Positions 1-11,259 of a stretch of 64,000 nucleotides of DNA are shown here, piece after piece. The stretch lies in the NCBI RefSeq assembly GCF_028737255.1, contig NZ_JAQZAN010000018.1, positions 84,733 through 148,732 of the forward strand. The letters are read 5' to 3'. The position numbers and the translations under genes are program-made. Every line of letters begins with the position of its first letter. The first letter of the stretch is position 1. The stretch is from Actinomycetospora straminea. GTDB taxonomy: Bacteria > Actinomycetota > Actinomycetes > Mycobacteriales > Pseudonocardiaceae. Below the pieces are notes generated by a model, which ran no database searches, had not been told where the DNA came from, and worked only from the letters and a program-made list of their open reading frames with translations.

Positions 1-1
1 C

Positions 2-532
2 GGCTCGGTGCCGTTCGACCTCAACCTGGTGCGCTACGGCTACCCGAGCACCGACAACACGTTCTGCCTCACCCCGAACGTGACCGGCGCCCAGTCGAAG
101 GGCACGGTCCGGCTCCGCACCCGCGACTTCCGCGACAAGCCCGCGGTCGACCCGCGGTACTTCACCCACGAGCACGACCGCGAGGTGATGATCCGCGGCG
201 TGCGGGTGGCGCGGGAGATCGCCGCGGCGCCGGCCCTGCAGGACTGGGTGGGCAAGGAGCAGGCCCCGGGCGACGCGGCCCAGACCGACGAGGAGATCTT
301 CGACTACATCGCGAAGACCCACAACACCGTCTACCACCCGTCGTGCACGGTGAAGATGGGCCCGGACTCCGACCCGATGGCCCCGGTCGACCCGCAGCTG
401 CGCGTCCGTGGCGTCGACGGCCTGCGCGTCGCCGACGGGTCGATCATGCCGGACCTGATCACGGTCAACCCGTGCATCACCACGATGATGATCGGTGAGC
501 GCTGCGTCGACTTCATCAAGAACCCGCGCTGA
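2..532 (+). CDS. GMC family oxidoreductase, C-terminal part (gene enters from the left edge)
   Basis: This is the C-terminal ~176 residues of an FAD-dependent glucose-methanol-choline oxidoreductase, resembling choline dehydrogenase/alcohol dehydrogenase members. The frame is open to the left edge, so the FAD-binding half lies outside the window. The segment HNTVYHPSCTVKMG carries the conserved active-site histidine region, and VRGVDGLRVADGSIMP followed by NPCITTMMIGERC is the classic GMC C-terminal signature in which the second His/Asn position (here N of VNP) faces the flavin. The enzyme would oxidise an alcohol to an aldehyde in the cytoplasm; the substrate cannot be told from this part. 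A strong hairpin follows directly, so this is probably the last gene of its transcript. Confidence 0.9.
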   Translation, partial: GSVPFDLNLVRYGYPSTDNTFCLTPNVTGAQSKGTVRLRTRDFRDKPAVDPRYFTHEHDREVMIRGVRVAREIAAAPALQDWVGKEQAPGDAAQTDEEIFDYIAKTHNTVYHPSCTVKMGPDSDPMAPVDPQLRVRGVDGLRVADGSIMPDLITVNPCITTMMIGERCVDFIKNPR

Positions 533-538
533 CGACGT

Positions 539-577
539 CGGTGGCGGGACCCGCGGTGACCGCGGTTCCCGCCACCG
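539..577 (+). terminator. Stem-loop terminator after the GMC oxidoreductase gene
   Basis: Arms 539-549 and 567-577 pair perfectly (11 bp, CGGTGGCGGGA with TCCCGCCACCG); after a single mismatch an inner CCGCGG/CCGCGG stem (551-556 with 560-565) closes on a TGA loop. The structure begins 7 bases after the stop codon. There is no long U tract, as usual for GC-rich actinobacterial terminators. Confidence 0.75.
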
Positions 578-637
578 AGGTCGCTGTCTTGTCACCCCGC
601 GCATGCCGGCGGGGCCGTCGGGGGCATCCCGGATCCC

Positions 638-1315
638 ATGGCCGATACCCAGGGCACGGTGATCCTCGACGTCGACGGGACCCTCGTCGACACCAACTAC
701 CACCACGCGCTCGCGTGGTACCGGGCGTTCCGCCGCTTCGACGTGACGGTGCCCGTGTGGACGATCCACCGGCACATCGGCATGGGTGGCGACCAGCTCG
801 TCGGGGCCGTCGCCGGCGACGACGTCGAGCGCGCGCACGGTGACGACATCCGCGCGGCGTGGACCGAGCAGGCGGACGCGATGCTCGACGAGATCAGCGC
901 GCTGCCGGGTGCCCACGAGCTCCTGGAGGCGGTGCGGGAAGCGGGGTTCGGGCTGGTCATGGCCAGCTCGGGCAAGCCGCACCACGTCGAGCGCTACGCG
1001 GAGCTGATCCAGGCCGGCGACCTCGCGGACGCGTGGGTGAGCTCGGGGGACGTCGAGCGGACCAAGCCCGCGCCGGACCTGCTGCAGGTCGCGATGGAGC
1101 GGATCGGCGCGCGGGCCGCGGTCGTCGTCGGCGACTCCGTCTGGGACTGCCGCGCGGCCGCCCGCGTCGGCCTGCCGTCGGTGGCGGTGCGCACCGGCGG
1201 GTTCTCGAACGAGGAGCTGCGCGAGGCGGGCGCGACGTCGGTGTACGAGTCCGTCGACGAGCTCACCAAGGACGTCGCCGGCCTCGAGCCCCGCGAAGCG
1301 ACGTCCCCGCGGTGA
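638..1315 (+). CDS. HAD-superfamily hydrolase (phosphoglycolate phosphatase-like)
   Basis: A 225-residue haloacid dehalogenase-type phosphatase. Motif I is DVDGTLVDT near residues 10-18 (nucleophile and acid/base Asp), motif II is the Ser in MASSGK around residue 110, the motif III Lys is in RTKPAPD, and motif IV is VVGDSVWDC. A helical cap between motifs I and II marks it as subfamily I (PGP/beta-phosphoglucomutase type). It would hydrolyse a small phosphorylated metabolite in the cytoplasm; the substrate is not evident. ATG at 638 is the only start that keeps motif I at the usual distance. It faces the aldolase gene convergently with 33 bases between stops. Confidence 0.88.
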   Translation: MADTQGTVILDVDGTLVDTNYHHALAWYRAFRRFDVTVPVWTIHRHIGMGGDQLVGAVAGDDVERAHGDDIRAAWTEQADAMLDEISALPGAHELLEAVREAGFGLVMASSGKPHHVERYAELIQAGDLADAWVSSGDVERTKPAPDLLQVAMERIGARAAVVVGDSVWDCRAAARVGLPSVAVRTGGFSNEELREAGATSVYESVDELTKDVAGLEPREATSPR

Positions 1316-1348
1316 CCCGAGTCCTGACCAGCCTTCGCTCAGAGAGGC

Positions 1349-2374
1349 TCAGGCCGCCCCGCGCTCCGCGTCCCTGGTCCACTCGCCGCGGTTCGCCGCG
1401 CCGGTGAGGCGCACGCGCTCGGCGAACGCGTCCTGCGCGGCCGCGACGTTCTCCTCCGCGCCGGCCCAGACCGCCATCGGGCGGCCCTGCAGCGCGCGGG
1501 CGTAGGAGAAGCTCACCGTCCAGGGCTGCGGGCCCCGGCGGGCGATCGCGTCGAGGTTGGCGTTGGCCTGCGCGTCGTCCTGCCCGCCCGAGAGGAACAC
1601 GATCCCCGGCACGGCCGCCGGGATCGTCCGGTGCAGCACCTCCAGGGTGCGGTCGGCGACCTCGTCGGGCCCGGCCTGGTCGCCGCCCCCGTAGCCCGAG
1701 ACCACCATGTTGGTCTTCACGAGCACGCCCTCGAGCGCCACCCGCTGGCGGCGCAGCGCCTCGATCGTCGCGGCGAGGACCTCCTCGGTGACCGCGGCCG
1801 AGCGGTCGAGCCCGTGCTCGCCGTCCATGATCGACTCGGGCTCGACGATCGGCACCAGGCCCGCCTCCTGCGCCAGCGCGGCGTAGCGCGCCTGGCCGGC
1901 GGCGTTGAGCTCGATCGCCGTCGCGCTCGGCAGCGTCTCCGACACGCTGATCACCGAGCGCCACTTGGCGAACCGGAGCCCGAGGTCGGCGTACTCGGCG
2001 AACCGTTCGCGCAGCCCGTCGAGCCCCTCGGTGACCTTCTCGCCGGGGAAGCCCGCGAGGTCCTTCGCCCCCGCGTCGACCTTGATGCCCGGCACGATCC
2101 CGCGCCGGCGCAGCAGGTCGACCATGCCGGTGCCGTCGAGGGCGTCCTGCCGCACGGTCTCGTCGTAGAGGATCACCCCGCCGAGGCGCTGCTCGACGTC
2201 CTTCGTCGTGAACAGCAGGTCGCGGAAGCGGCGCCGGTTCTCCTCGGTCGACTCGACCCCGACGGCCTCGAGGCGCTTCGTGATCGTCCCGGTGCTCTCG
2301 TCGGCGGCGAGGATCCCCTTGCCGTCGGCGAGGATCTCGCGCGCGGTGTCCTGCAGTGTCGTCACGTCGGCCAT
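1349..2374 (-). CDS. Class I fructose-bisphosphate aldolase
   Basis: A 341-residue Schiff-base aldolase that cleaves fructose 1,6-bisphosphate to glyceraldehyde 3-phosphate and dihydroxyacetone phosphate in glycolysis and the reverse in gluconeogenesis. The N-terminus contains the diagnostic GILAADESTGTITKRL, and VKTNMV near residue 220 carries the Schiff-base lysine region; VPIVEPE is the other strand-end motif of the barrel. Length is normal for PF00274 members. Start ATG at 2374 is preceded by GGAAGGAG. Actinobacteria commonly carry a class II enzyme (Fba), so this may be a second isozyme, which cannot be decided from this window. It is divergent from the siderophore-interacting protein gene. 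Confidence 0.93.
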   Translation of the reverse strand: MADVTTLQDTAREILADGKGILAADESTGTITKRLEAVGVESTEENRRRFRDLLFTTKDVEQRLGGVILYDETVRQDALDGTGMVDLLRRRGIVPGIKVDAGAKDLAGFPGEKVTEGLDGLRERFAEYADLGLRFAKWRSVISVSETLPSATAIELNAAGQARYAALAQEAGLVPIVEPESIMDGEHGLDRSAAVTEEVLAATIEALRRQRVALEGVLVKTNMVVSGYGGGDQAGPDEVADRTLEVLHRTIPAAVPGIVFLSGGQDDAQANANLDAIARRGPQPWTVSFSYARALQGRPMAVWAGAEENVAAAQDAFAERVRLTGAANRGEWTRDAERGAA

Positions 2375-2447
2375 CGCTGCTCCTTCCGTCCCGGGCAGGG
2401 TTGACCGCGACGGCGCGCCGCATGCTCGCCCACGACGTCGACGGAAG

Positions 2448-2466
2448 TTAGGGTGACCTCACCTGG
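2448..2466. promoter_or_regulatory. Candidate iron box (IdeR/DmdR-type operator)
   Basis: TTAGGGTGACCTCACCTGG matches the actinobacterial iron-box consensus TTAGGTTAGSCTAACCTAA at 12 of 19 positions, with both outer half-sites (TTAGG and CACCT) kept. TAGGGT inside it (2449-2454) also reads as a -10 hexamer, so a bound iron-loaded repressor would block polymerase. It precedes a siderophore-interacting protein gene, the expected type of target. Confidence 0.65.
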
Positions 2467-2486
2467 CGGTGACGGAAGGGGCATGC

Positions 2487-3314
2487 GTGACGGCGGCGTC
2501 GACACGTCCGGCGGTCCGGTTGCGACGCGCGGTGGTGCGCGCGGTGGCGCGGCCGACGCCCCGGGTGATCCGGGTGACCCTCGCGGGCCCCGAGCTGGCG
2601 GACCTCCCGGTCGTCGCGCCCGACGGCTACCTCAAGCTCTTCTTCCCGCGCCCCGACGAGGTCGAGCCGCAGGTCCCGGCGCTGGAGGACGACGACGTCT
2701 CGGGCTGGTTCCGCCGCTACCTGGCGATGGCCGACGACGTCCGCCCGCCGATGCGCACCTTCACGCTGCGCCGGCGGCGCGAGGACCCCGTGGAGTTCGA
2801 CGTCGACTTCGTCCTCCACGACGAGGGCCCGGCGCGCGACTGGGTGCTGCGCGCCGTGCCGGGCGAGCACATCGCGTTCACCGGCCCTTACGGCCTCTAC
2901 GCCCCGCGCGACGAGCACGACGGCGTGCTGCTCGCCGGCGACGAGACCGCGGTGCCGGCGATGGCGGCGATCGTCGAGGACCTGCCGCCCGGCCGGCGCG
3001 CAGTCGTGCTCGCGGCCGTCCGGGACGTCACCGAGCAGCAGCGCTGGGACACCGCCGGCGACGTCGAGGTGGTGTGGACGACGCCGGAACAGCTCGCCGA
3101 TCGCCTGCGCGAGCTCGACCTGCCCGGCGAGCGCCCGTACGTCTGGCTCGCGGGCGAGGCCGCGCAGGTCACGCTGATGCGCCGTCACGTCGTGCGCGAG
3201 CGCGGGGTGCCCAAGGGCGACGTGTGCTTCACCGGCTACTGGCGCCGCGGGCGCACCGAGGAGCAGGAGGTGCGCGCCGCGATGGACGGCACCGCCGCGC
3301 CCGCCGAGGATTGA
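2487..3314 (+). CDS. Siderophore-interacting protein (ViuB/SIP family flavin reductase)
   Basis: A 275-residue FAD-binding ferric-siderophore reductase that would release iron from imported siderophores by reduction in the cytoplasm. Features seen: the FAD-binding motif MRTFTLRRRR (R-x-x-T-x-R type), LAGDETAVPAM at the start of the SIP domain, WLAGEA, and the C-terminal GYWRRGRTE typical of the family. A GTG exists 18 bases further upstream, but it would sit 2 bases after the iron box; GTG at 2487 has GGAAGGGG five bases upstream and is preferred. Regulation by iron is likely from the overlapping operator. It ends shortly before a large bidirectional hairpin. Confidence 0.9.
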   Translation: MTAASTRPAVRLRRAVVRAVARPTPRVIRVTLAGPELADLPVVAPDGYLKLFFPRPDEVEPQVPALEDDDVSGWFRRYLAMADDVRPPMRTFTLRRRREDPVEFDVDFVLHDEGPARDWVLRAVPGEHIAFTGPYGLYAPRDEHDGVLLAGDETAVPAMAAIVEDLPPGRRAVVLAAVRDVTEQQRWDTAGDVEVVWTTPEQLADRLRELDLPGERPYVWLAGEAAQVTLMRRHVVRERGVPKGDVCFTGYWRRGRTEEQEVRAAMDGTAAPAED

Positions 3315-3327
3315 GCCCCTGGAAAGC

Positions 3328-3376
3328 AGCGAACGCGCTGTTCGCTGCTTCTAGAGCAACGAACAGCGCGTTCGCT
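3328..3376. terminator. Large hairpin (palindromic element A) between convergent genes
   Basis: Positions 3328-3349 and 3355-3376 are 22-bp inverted arms with one mismatch and a TCTAG loop. Each arm is itself nearly palindromic (GCAGCGAAC...GTTCGCTGC, 3327-3348), so alternative foldings exist. It lies between the stops of the siderophore-interacting protein gene and aconitase and can terminate both strands. The same 23-bp palindrome recurs at 35421-35443. Confidence 0.8.
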
Positions 3377-3395
3377 CGTTCAGGCCGGGGCTCGC

Positions 3396-6257
<2,862 letters not shown>

Positions 6258-6645
6258 GTTCCTCCTTGTTTCCTCACGGCCGCGGCGAGTGGCGTTCACG
6301 CGCGACCGGGGTCGCTCCTCGTCCCGGCGGCGTCGTCGAGGTGGTCCCGGACCGTCCCCTCCTGGCGGGGCCGGCCGAGGCCCGTGCGGAGTGGTGGTCC
6401 GCCGACGCTCGACCCGGGGGTCGGGCGGGAGTCTCGCGCACCCTCGCGGTGCCCGCACCCCCGCCCTCACCAGCCTACGACCGGGTACCCCGACGAGCCC
6501 TCCGTCGCGCACCCCGTCGGGACCGATCGGGGCCCCCGGGCGGGCGATCCACGCCACACCGCCGCGTGTCGGAGCCCGACGACGGCTCCGGTGACCGGGA
6601 GGCTCCGGGCGCTCGTGCCGGCCGGTCGACGGGGGAGGAGGCGGC
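6258..6645. other. Divergent intergenic region between acnA and the NlpC/P60 gene
   Basis: A 388-base stretch without a convincing gene. In M. tuberculosis this interval holds the small membrane protein Rv1476; the reading frames here lack a hydrophobic protein and show no such homologue. I looked for the conserved blocks of a ydaO (c-di-AMP) riboswitch, which can precede cell-wall hydrolase genes in actinobacteria, and did not find them. It must hold promoters for both genes. A GGGGGAGGAGG ribosome site lies just before the NlpC/P60 start. Confidence 0.5.
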
Positions 6646-7998
6646 GTGCGCGCGCTCGTGACCGTCCCGGCCCTGCTCGCGGCCGTGCTGACCGTCGCGC
6701 TGGCCGCGACCCTGCTGCTCGTCCCGGTCGCCGTGGCCGGCCCCGCACCACCGACCCCGGCGCCCGGTCCCGCCGCGTCGGAGGACCCGTCCGACGACGC
6801 CGGCTCGCTCGTCGCCCGGATCGCCACCGCGCGCGCCGCGCTGGACGCCCTGACCGCCGACGTCGGCCAGCGCCAGGAGCTCGCCAACCGGGCCCTCGCC
6901 GACGAGGCCGCCGCCCGGGCGCGCGCCGACGACGCCCGGCGGGTGGCCGAGGAGAGCCGCCGGGGGGCCGACGTCGCCGCCGCGGACGCCGAGCGGGCAC
7001 GCACCGAGGTCGACGCGTGGGTGGCGGCGTGGTTCCAGCAGGCCGACGTCCTGGGGCCGCTCTCGGTGCTGTCGGGCTCGGCGGGTCCCGACGACGTCGC
7101 CGAGCGCGCCCACCTGCGCGACGTCGTCACCGCCGACCAGCGCGCCGCGCTCGAGCGCGCCGAGCACGCGCGGATCGAGGCCGCCAACGCCGACTCGCGG
7201 GCCCGCGCGGCCCGGATCGTCGCCGACGCCGAGGCGGTGCGCGCCGCCGACGCCCGCACCGCCGCCGAGGCCGAGGTCGCCCGGGTGCGCGCCGACGCCG
7301 ACGCCCAGCAGGCGCAGCTCGCCCAGCTCACCGCCGAGCGCGACGCCGCCGAGGGCCGCCTGCGCGCGCTCGAGGACGCCGACCCCGAGCTCGCCGCCCA
7401 GCGCGACCGCGCCGCGGCCTTCGACGCCGCCGCCACCGAGCGCGACGCCGCCCGCGACGTCCGGGTCCGCGACACCGCACGCGCCGGGCTCCTGCGCGTC
7501 GGCCCGGCCCGCACCGAGACCGAGGACCCGCTGGCGGCGGCCGGCATCGCCACCGACGGGATGTCCGACACCGTCGAGCAGGTGCTGGCGCGCGCGCTGT
7601 CGCAGCTCGGTGTCGTCTACGCCTGGGGCGGCGGGAACGTCGACGGGCCGACGCAGGGTATCCGCGACGGCGGCGAGGCCGACGCCCACGGCGACTACCG
7701 GAAGACGGGCTTCGACTGCTCCGGGCTGATGATCTACGCCTTCGCCGCCGCCGGGAAGGACCTCCCGCACTACAGCGGCTACCAGGCCGAGGCCGGGCGC
7801 CGGGTGCCGCTGGCCGAGCGGAAGCCCGGGGACCTCCTGTTCTGGGCCGACGACGACGGCGCGGGCGCGGTGCACCACGTCGCGCTCTACCTCGGGGACG
7901 ACCAGATGGTCGAGGCGCCCGAGTCGGGCAAGACCGTCCGCATCACCCCGGTGCGGATGAACGCGGAGATCCTCCCGACCGTCACGCGACTCGTCTGA
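6646..7998 (+). CDS. Secreted NlpC/P60 peptidoglycan endopeptidase with coiled-coil region (RipA-like)
   Basis: A 450-residue exported cell-wall hydrolase. An N-terminal hydrophobic signal segment (residues ~5-28, ending VAVAG) is followed by a long Ala/Arg/Glu-rich region of predicted coiled coil (~45-290) and a C-terminal NlpC/P60 domain. The catalytic Cys is C358 in TGFDCSGL, with His410/His411 in VHHVALYLG, and EAPESGK near the end. It would cleave D-gamma-glutamyl-meso-DAP bonds during septation, with the coiled coil holding the enzyme inactive or tethered, by analogy with RipA. The genomic slot is that of Rv1477/Rv1478; only one such gene is present here. Start GTG has a near-perfect Shine-Dalgarno. 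Confidence 0.9.
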   Translation: MRALVTVPALLAAVLTVALAATLLLVPVAVAGPAPPTPAPGPAASEDPSDDAGSLVARIATARAALDALTADVGQRQELANRALADEAAARARADDARRVAEESRRGADVAAADAERARTEVDAWVAAWFQQADVLGPLSVLSGSAGPDDVAERAHLRDVVTADQRAALERAEHARIEAANADSRARAARIVADAEAVRAADARTAAEAEVARVRADADAQQAQLAQLTAERDAAEGRLRALEDADPELAAQRDRAAAFDAAATERDAARDVRVRDTARAGLLRVGPARTETEDPLAAAGIATDGMSDTVEQVLARALSQLGVVYAWGGGNVDGPTQGIRDGGEADAHGDYRKTGFDCSGLMIYAFAAAGKDLPHYSGYQAEAGRRVPLAERKPGDLLFWADDDGAGAVHHVALYLGDDQMVEAPESGKTVRITPVRMNAEILPTVTRLV

Positions 7999-8117
7999 CC
8001 TGTTCACCGCCCCCACACCGGCCGCCCGGTTGCCTGGGAGGGCGACGGGTAGCGTGCCGCCGGAGGACGTCCACGTCCGGTGTGGGCGGGAGAGACCGCA
8101 GTCGGGGAGGAACACCG

Positions 8118-9185
8118 GTGACCGAGCCCGGTAGCGAGCAGCAGGGCCAGACGGGGCCGGCGGGACCTTCGACGCCCGCGCACGACGCCGAGCAGCTCGA
8201 GCGCACGGTGCTCGAGGTCAAGCGCGTCATCGTCGGTCAGGACCGCCTCGTCGAGCGCATGCTCGTCGGCCTCCTGGCCAAGGGCCACCTGCTGCTGGAG
8301 GGCGTGCCCGGCGTCGCCAAGACGCTCGCGGTGGAGACGTTCGCGCGGGTGGTCGGCGGGTCGTTCGCCCGCATCCAGTTCACGCCCGACCTCGTGCCCG
8401 CCGACATCCTCGGCACGCGCATCTACCGTCAGGGCCGCGAGGAGTTCGACGTCGAGCTCGGCCCGGTCGTGTCGAACTTCGTGCTCGCCGACGAGATCAA
8501 CCGCGCGCCGGCGAAGGTGCAGTCCGCGATGCTCGAGGTGATGGCCGAGCGCCACGTCTCCATCGGCGGCCAGACCCACCCGATGCCCGACCCGTTCCTC
8601 GTGCTCGCCACGCAGAACCCCATCGAGAACGAGGGTGTCTACCCGCTGCCCGAGGCGCAGCGCGACCGCTTCCTGTTCAAGATCCTCGTCGAGTACCCGA
8701 CGGCCGACGAGGAGCGCGAGATCGTCTACCGGATGGGCGTGAGCCCGCCGTCGCCGCACCGCGTCCTCGACCCCGGCGAGCTGCGCCGCCTCCAGGACGT
8801 CGCCGCGCAGGTCTTCGTCCACCACGCGCTCGTGGACTACGTCGTGCGCCTCGTCGTCGCGACCCGCTCGCCCGCGGAGCACGGCATGGCCGACGTCGGC
8901 GGCTGGGTCGCCTACGGCGCCTCGCCGCGCGCGTCGCTGGGGATCATCGCGGGGGCCCGCGCGCTCGCGCTGGTGCGCGGGCGGGACTACGTGCTGCCCC
9001 AGGACGTCGTCGACATCGCGCCCGACGTGCTGCGCCACCGCCTGGTGCTGTCCTACGACGCGCTGGCCGACGGGGTGCCCGTCGACCACGTCGTCACCCG
9101 CGTGCTGCAGACCGTGCCGCTGCCGCAGGTGTCGGCCCGTCCCGTGGGGATGGGGCCGGCGCCCGTGCCGGCGGCGGGTCGGTGA
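8118..9185 (+). CDS. MoxR-family AAA+ ATPase (first locus)
   Basis: A 355-residue MoxR ATPase, a chaperone-like enzyme thought to mature partner proteins carrying VWA domains. Walker A is GVPGVAKT (~62-69), Walker B follows in VLADEINR, and the sensor region reads ATQNPIENEGVYPLPEAQ(R)DRFLFK. The first ~30 residues are a disordered Gly/Gln/Pro-rich extension. GTG at 8118 has GGGGAGG seven bases upstream. The stop overlaps the next start in GTGA, so MoxR, DUF58 and VWA genes form a translationally coupled operon, corresponding to Rv1479-Rv1481. TAGCGT near 8050 may be the -10 of this operon. Confidence 0.95.
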   Translation: MTEPGSEQQGQTGPAGPSTPAHDAEQLERTVLEVKRVIVGQDRLVERMLVGLLAKGHLLLEGVPGVAKTLAVETFARVVGGSFARIQFTPDLVPADILGTRIYRQGREEFDVELGPVVSNFVLADEINRAPAKVQSAMLEVMAERHVSIGGQTHPMPDPFLVLATQNPIENEGVYPLPEAQRDRFLFKILVEYPTADEEREIVYRMGVSPPSPHRVLDPGELRRLQDVAAQVFVHHALVDYVVRLVVATRSPAEHGMADVGGWVAYGASPRASLGIIAGARALALVRGRDYVLPQDVVDIAPDVLRHRLVLSYDALADGVPVDHVVTRVLQTVPLPQVSARPVGMGPAPVPAAGR

Positions 9186-10288
9186 CGACCCCCGGGGACC
9201 CGCCGCCCGACGACACACCTTCGGCCCGGGTCCCCGAGCCCGACCCGCGGCCGCCGAGCGGGCCGCCCCCCACGACGCCCGCGGGTGAGCCCCGCCCGTC
9301 CTGGGCGCCGCCGCCGACCTCGCCCGTCCCCGCGGGCGGCGAGGTCGCGGGCGAGGCCACGCAGGCGCGGCTGGCGGCCTCGCTGCGCACCCTCGAGCTC
9401 ACCGTCCGGCGCCGCCTCGACGGGCTGCTGCAGGGCAACCACCTCGGGCTCGTCCCGGGCCCGGGCACCGAGCCGGGGGAGCCGCGGCTCTACCAGCCCG
9501 GCGACGACGTGCGGCGCATGGACTGGGCGGTCACCGCGCGCACCACCGAGCCCCACATCCGCGAGACCATCGCCGACCGCGAGCTCGAGACCCAGCTCGT
9601 CGTCGACCTCTCGCCGAGCCTCGACTTCGGCACCGCCGCCTGCGAGAAGCGGGACCTGGCGGTGGCCGCGTGCGCCGCGGTCGTTCACCTCACCCGCGGC
9701 GGCGGCAACCGGGTCGGCGCCGTCGTCGCCACCGGGGACCGCACGCTGCGCCTGCCCGCCCGCGGCGGCGAGACCGCGGCCCGCGAGCTGCTGCGCCGCA
9801 TCGCCGCCACCCCGCCCGCGCCCGAGGGCACGCGCGGCGACCTGCCCGGCGCGCTCGAAGCGCTGCGCCGCCCGCCGCGACGGCGCGGGCTGGTCGTGGT
9901 CGTGAGCGACTTCCTCGGCGACGTGGACTGGGAGCGCGCGCTGCGGGCCCTGCGCGCGCGCCACGACCTGCTCGCCGTCGAGGTCGTCGACCCCCGCGAC
10001 GAGGAGCTCCCCGACGTCGGCACCGTCGTGCTCGCCGACCCCGAGACCGGCCGCCGCCGCGAGGTCACCACCACCCCGACCCTGCGCCGGCGCTTCGCCG
10101 CCGAGGCCGCCGCCCACCGCGGGCGCGTCGCGGCGGCCCTGCGCGGCTGCGGCGCCGGGCACCTCGTGCTGCGCACCGACCGCGACTGGATCGCCGACGT
10201 GGTCCGGTTCGCGGTGGCCCGCAAGCGCGGCTGGTCGGGCGGCTCGTCGACGGGCATCGTGCCCACCCCGGCGGGGGCGACCCGCTGA
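9182..10288 (+). CDS. DUF58 domain protein of the first MoxR operon
   Basis: A 368-residue cytoplasmic DUF58 protein. About 60 Pro-rich residues precede the domain; LYQPGDDVRRMDWAVTART is the diagnostic DUF58 core (~residues 97-115), followed by a VWA-like fold starting VVDLSPSLDFG. No membrane segment is seen, unlike the DUF58 protein of the second locus. It starts at GTG overlapping the moxR stop and its stop overlaps the next ATG as TGATG. By genomic position it matches Rv1480. The likely role is as partner or substrate-presenting protein of the MoxR ATPase; no biochemical activity is known to me. Confidence 0.9.
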   Translation: MTTPGDPPPDDTPSARVPEPDPRPPSGPPPTTPAGEPRPSWAPPPTSPVPAGGEVAGEATQARLAASLRTLELTVRRRLDGLLQGNHLGLVPGPGTEPGEPRLYQPGDDVRRMDWAVTARTTEPHIRETIADRELETQLVVDLSPSLDFGTAACEKRDLAVAACAAVVHLTRGGGNRVGAVVATGDRTLRLPARGGETAARELLRRIAATPPAPEGTRGDLPGALEALRRPPRRRGLVVVVSDFLGDVDWERALRALRARHDLLAVEVVDPRDEELPDVGTVVLADPETGRRREVTTTPTLRRRFAAEAAAHRGRVAAALRGCGAGHLVLRTDRDWIADVVRFAVARKRGWSGGSSTGIVPTPAGATR

Positions 10289-11259
10289 TGTTCGCGCACC
10301 CCTGGTGGTTCCTGCTCCTGATCGTGGTCGCCGCGCTCGCGGTCGGCTACTGGTGGATCAACCGGCGACGCCAGCGCTACACGATGCGCTTCACCAACCT
10401 CGCGCTGCTCGAGCGCGTCGCGCCGAAGGGGCCGGGCCGCTGGCGCCACGTGCCGATGGCGCTGGTGCTGGTGGCGCTGGTGCTCATGACGATCGCGCTG
10501 GCCGGGCCCCAGGGCACGGCCCAGGTGCCGCGCAACCGCGCGACGGTGATGCTGACGATCGACGTGTCGCTGTCGATGCGCGCCACCGACGTCGAGCCCT
10601 CGCGCCTGCAGGTCGCGCAGACCGCGGCCTCGGCGTTCGCCGACCAGCTCCCGGCCGGGATCAACCTCGGCCTGTCGTCGTTCGCCGCGACCCCGAGCAC
10701 GCTCGTCACGCCCACCACCGACCGCCAGGCCGTGAAGAACGCGATCGGCAGCCTGCAGCTCGCGGAGTCGACGGGCACCGGCGACGCGATCCGCGCGAGC
10801 CTCGCCGCGATCCGGGCGTTCGGCAGCCAGATCCGGGGCCCCGAGGGCCCGCCGCCGGCCCGGATCATCCTGCTCTCGGACGGCAAGCAGACGACGCCGA
10901 CCACCGACCCCGCCGACGACCGCGGCGCCTACCCGGCCGCCGCCGAGGCACGCGCCGCGGGTGTGCCGATCTCGGCGATCTCGTTCGGCACCGAGTACGG
11001 CGAGATCGAGATCGACGGCCGGCCGGTGTCCGTCGCGGTCGCCGACGACCAGATGCGCGAGATCGCCCAGCTCTCCGGCGGCGACTTCCGCCGCGCGTCG
11101 ACCGAGCTCGACCTGCGCGAGACGTACGCGAACCTCGCCGAGCAGGTGGGCTACGAGGAACGCACCGTCGACCTCTCGGGGCGCTGGTTCCTCGCGGCCA
11201 CGATCCTCGTCCTGCTCGGCGCGGGCACCGCGATCGTCACCGGCCAGCGGTTGCCCTAG
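10288..11259 (+). CDS. Membrane-anchored VWA domain protein (BatA/Rv1481-like)
   Basis: A 323-residue protein: a hydrophobic helix at residues ~5-25, a second at ~52-70 after a basic segment, a VWA domain from ~85 and a C-terminal transmembrane helix (~297-318). The MIDAS motif D-x-S-x-S is DVSLS (D92, S94, S96), with the later Thr and Asp in STGTGDA and ILLSDGKQ. Such proteins are metal-dependent adhesion/assembly modules that work with MoxR ATPases on the envelope. It matches Rv1481. It is convergent with the next gene and their stops overlap by four bases (TAG on both strands). Confidence 0.92.
   Translation: MFAHPWWFLLLIVVAALAVGYWWINRRRQRYTMRFTNLALLERVAPKGPGRWRHVPMALVLVALVLMTIALAGPQGTAQVPRNRATVMLTIDVSLSMRATDVEPSRLQVAQTAASAFADQLPAGINLGLSSFAATPSTLVTPTTDRQAVKNAIGSLQLAESTGTGDAIRASLAAIRAFGSQIRGPEGPPPARIILLSDGKQTTPTTDPADDRGAYPAAAEARAAGVPISAISFGTEYGEIEIDGRPVSVAVADDQMREIAQLSGGDFRRASTELDLRETYANLAEQVGYEERTVDLSGRWFLAATILVLLGAGTAIVTGQRLP

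Noticed and set aside
2469..2486. GTG 2469 as the start of the siderophore-interacting protein
   Set aside because: It is two bases after the iron box and has no ribosome site, whereas GTG 2487 has GGAAGGGG at a proper distance.
6258..6645. A ydaO (c-di-AMP) riboswitch or an Rv1476 homologue before the NlpC/P60 gene
   Set aside because: Conserved riboswitch sequence blocks were not found, and no hydrophobic reading frame like Rv1476 exists there.
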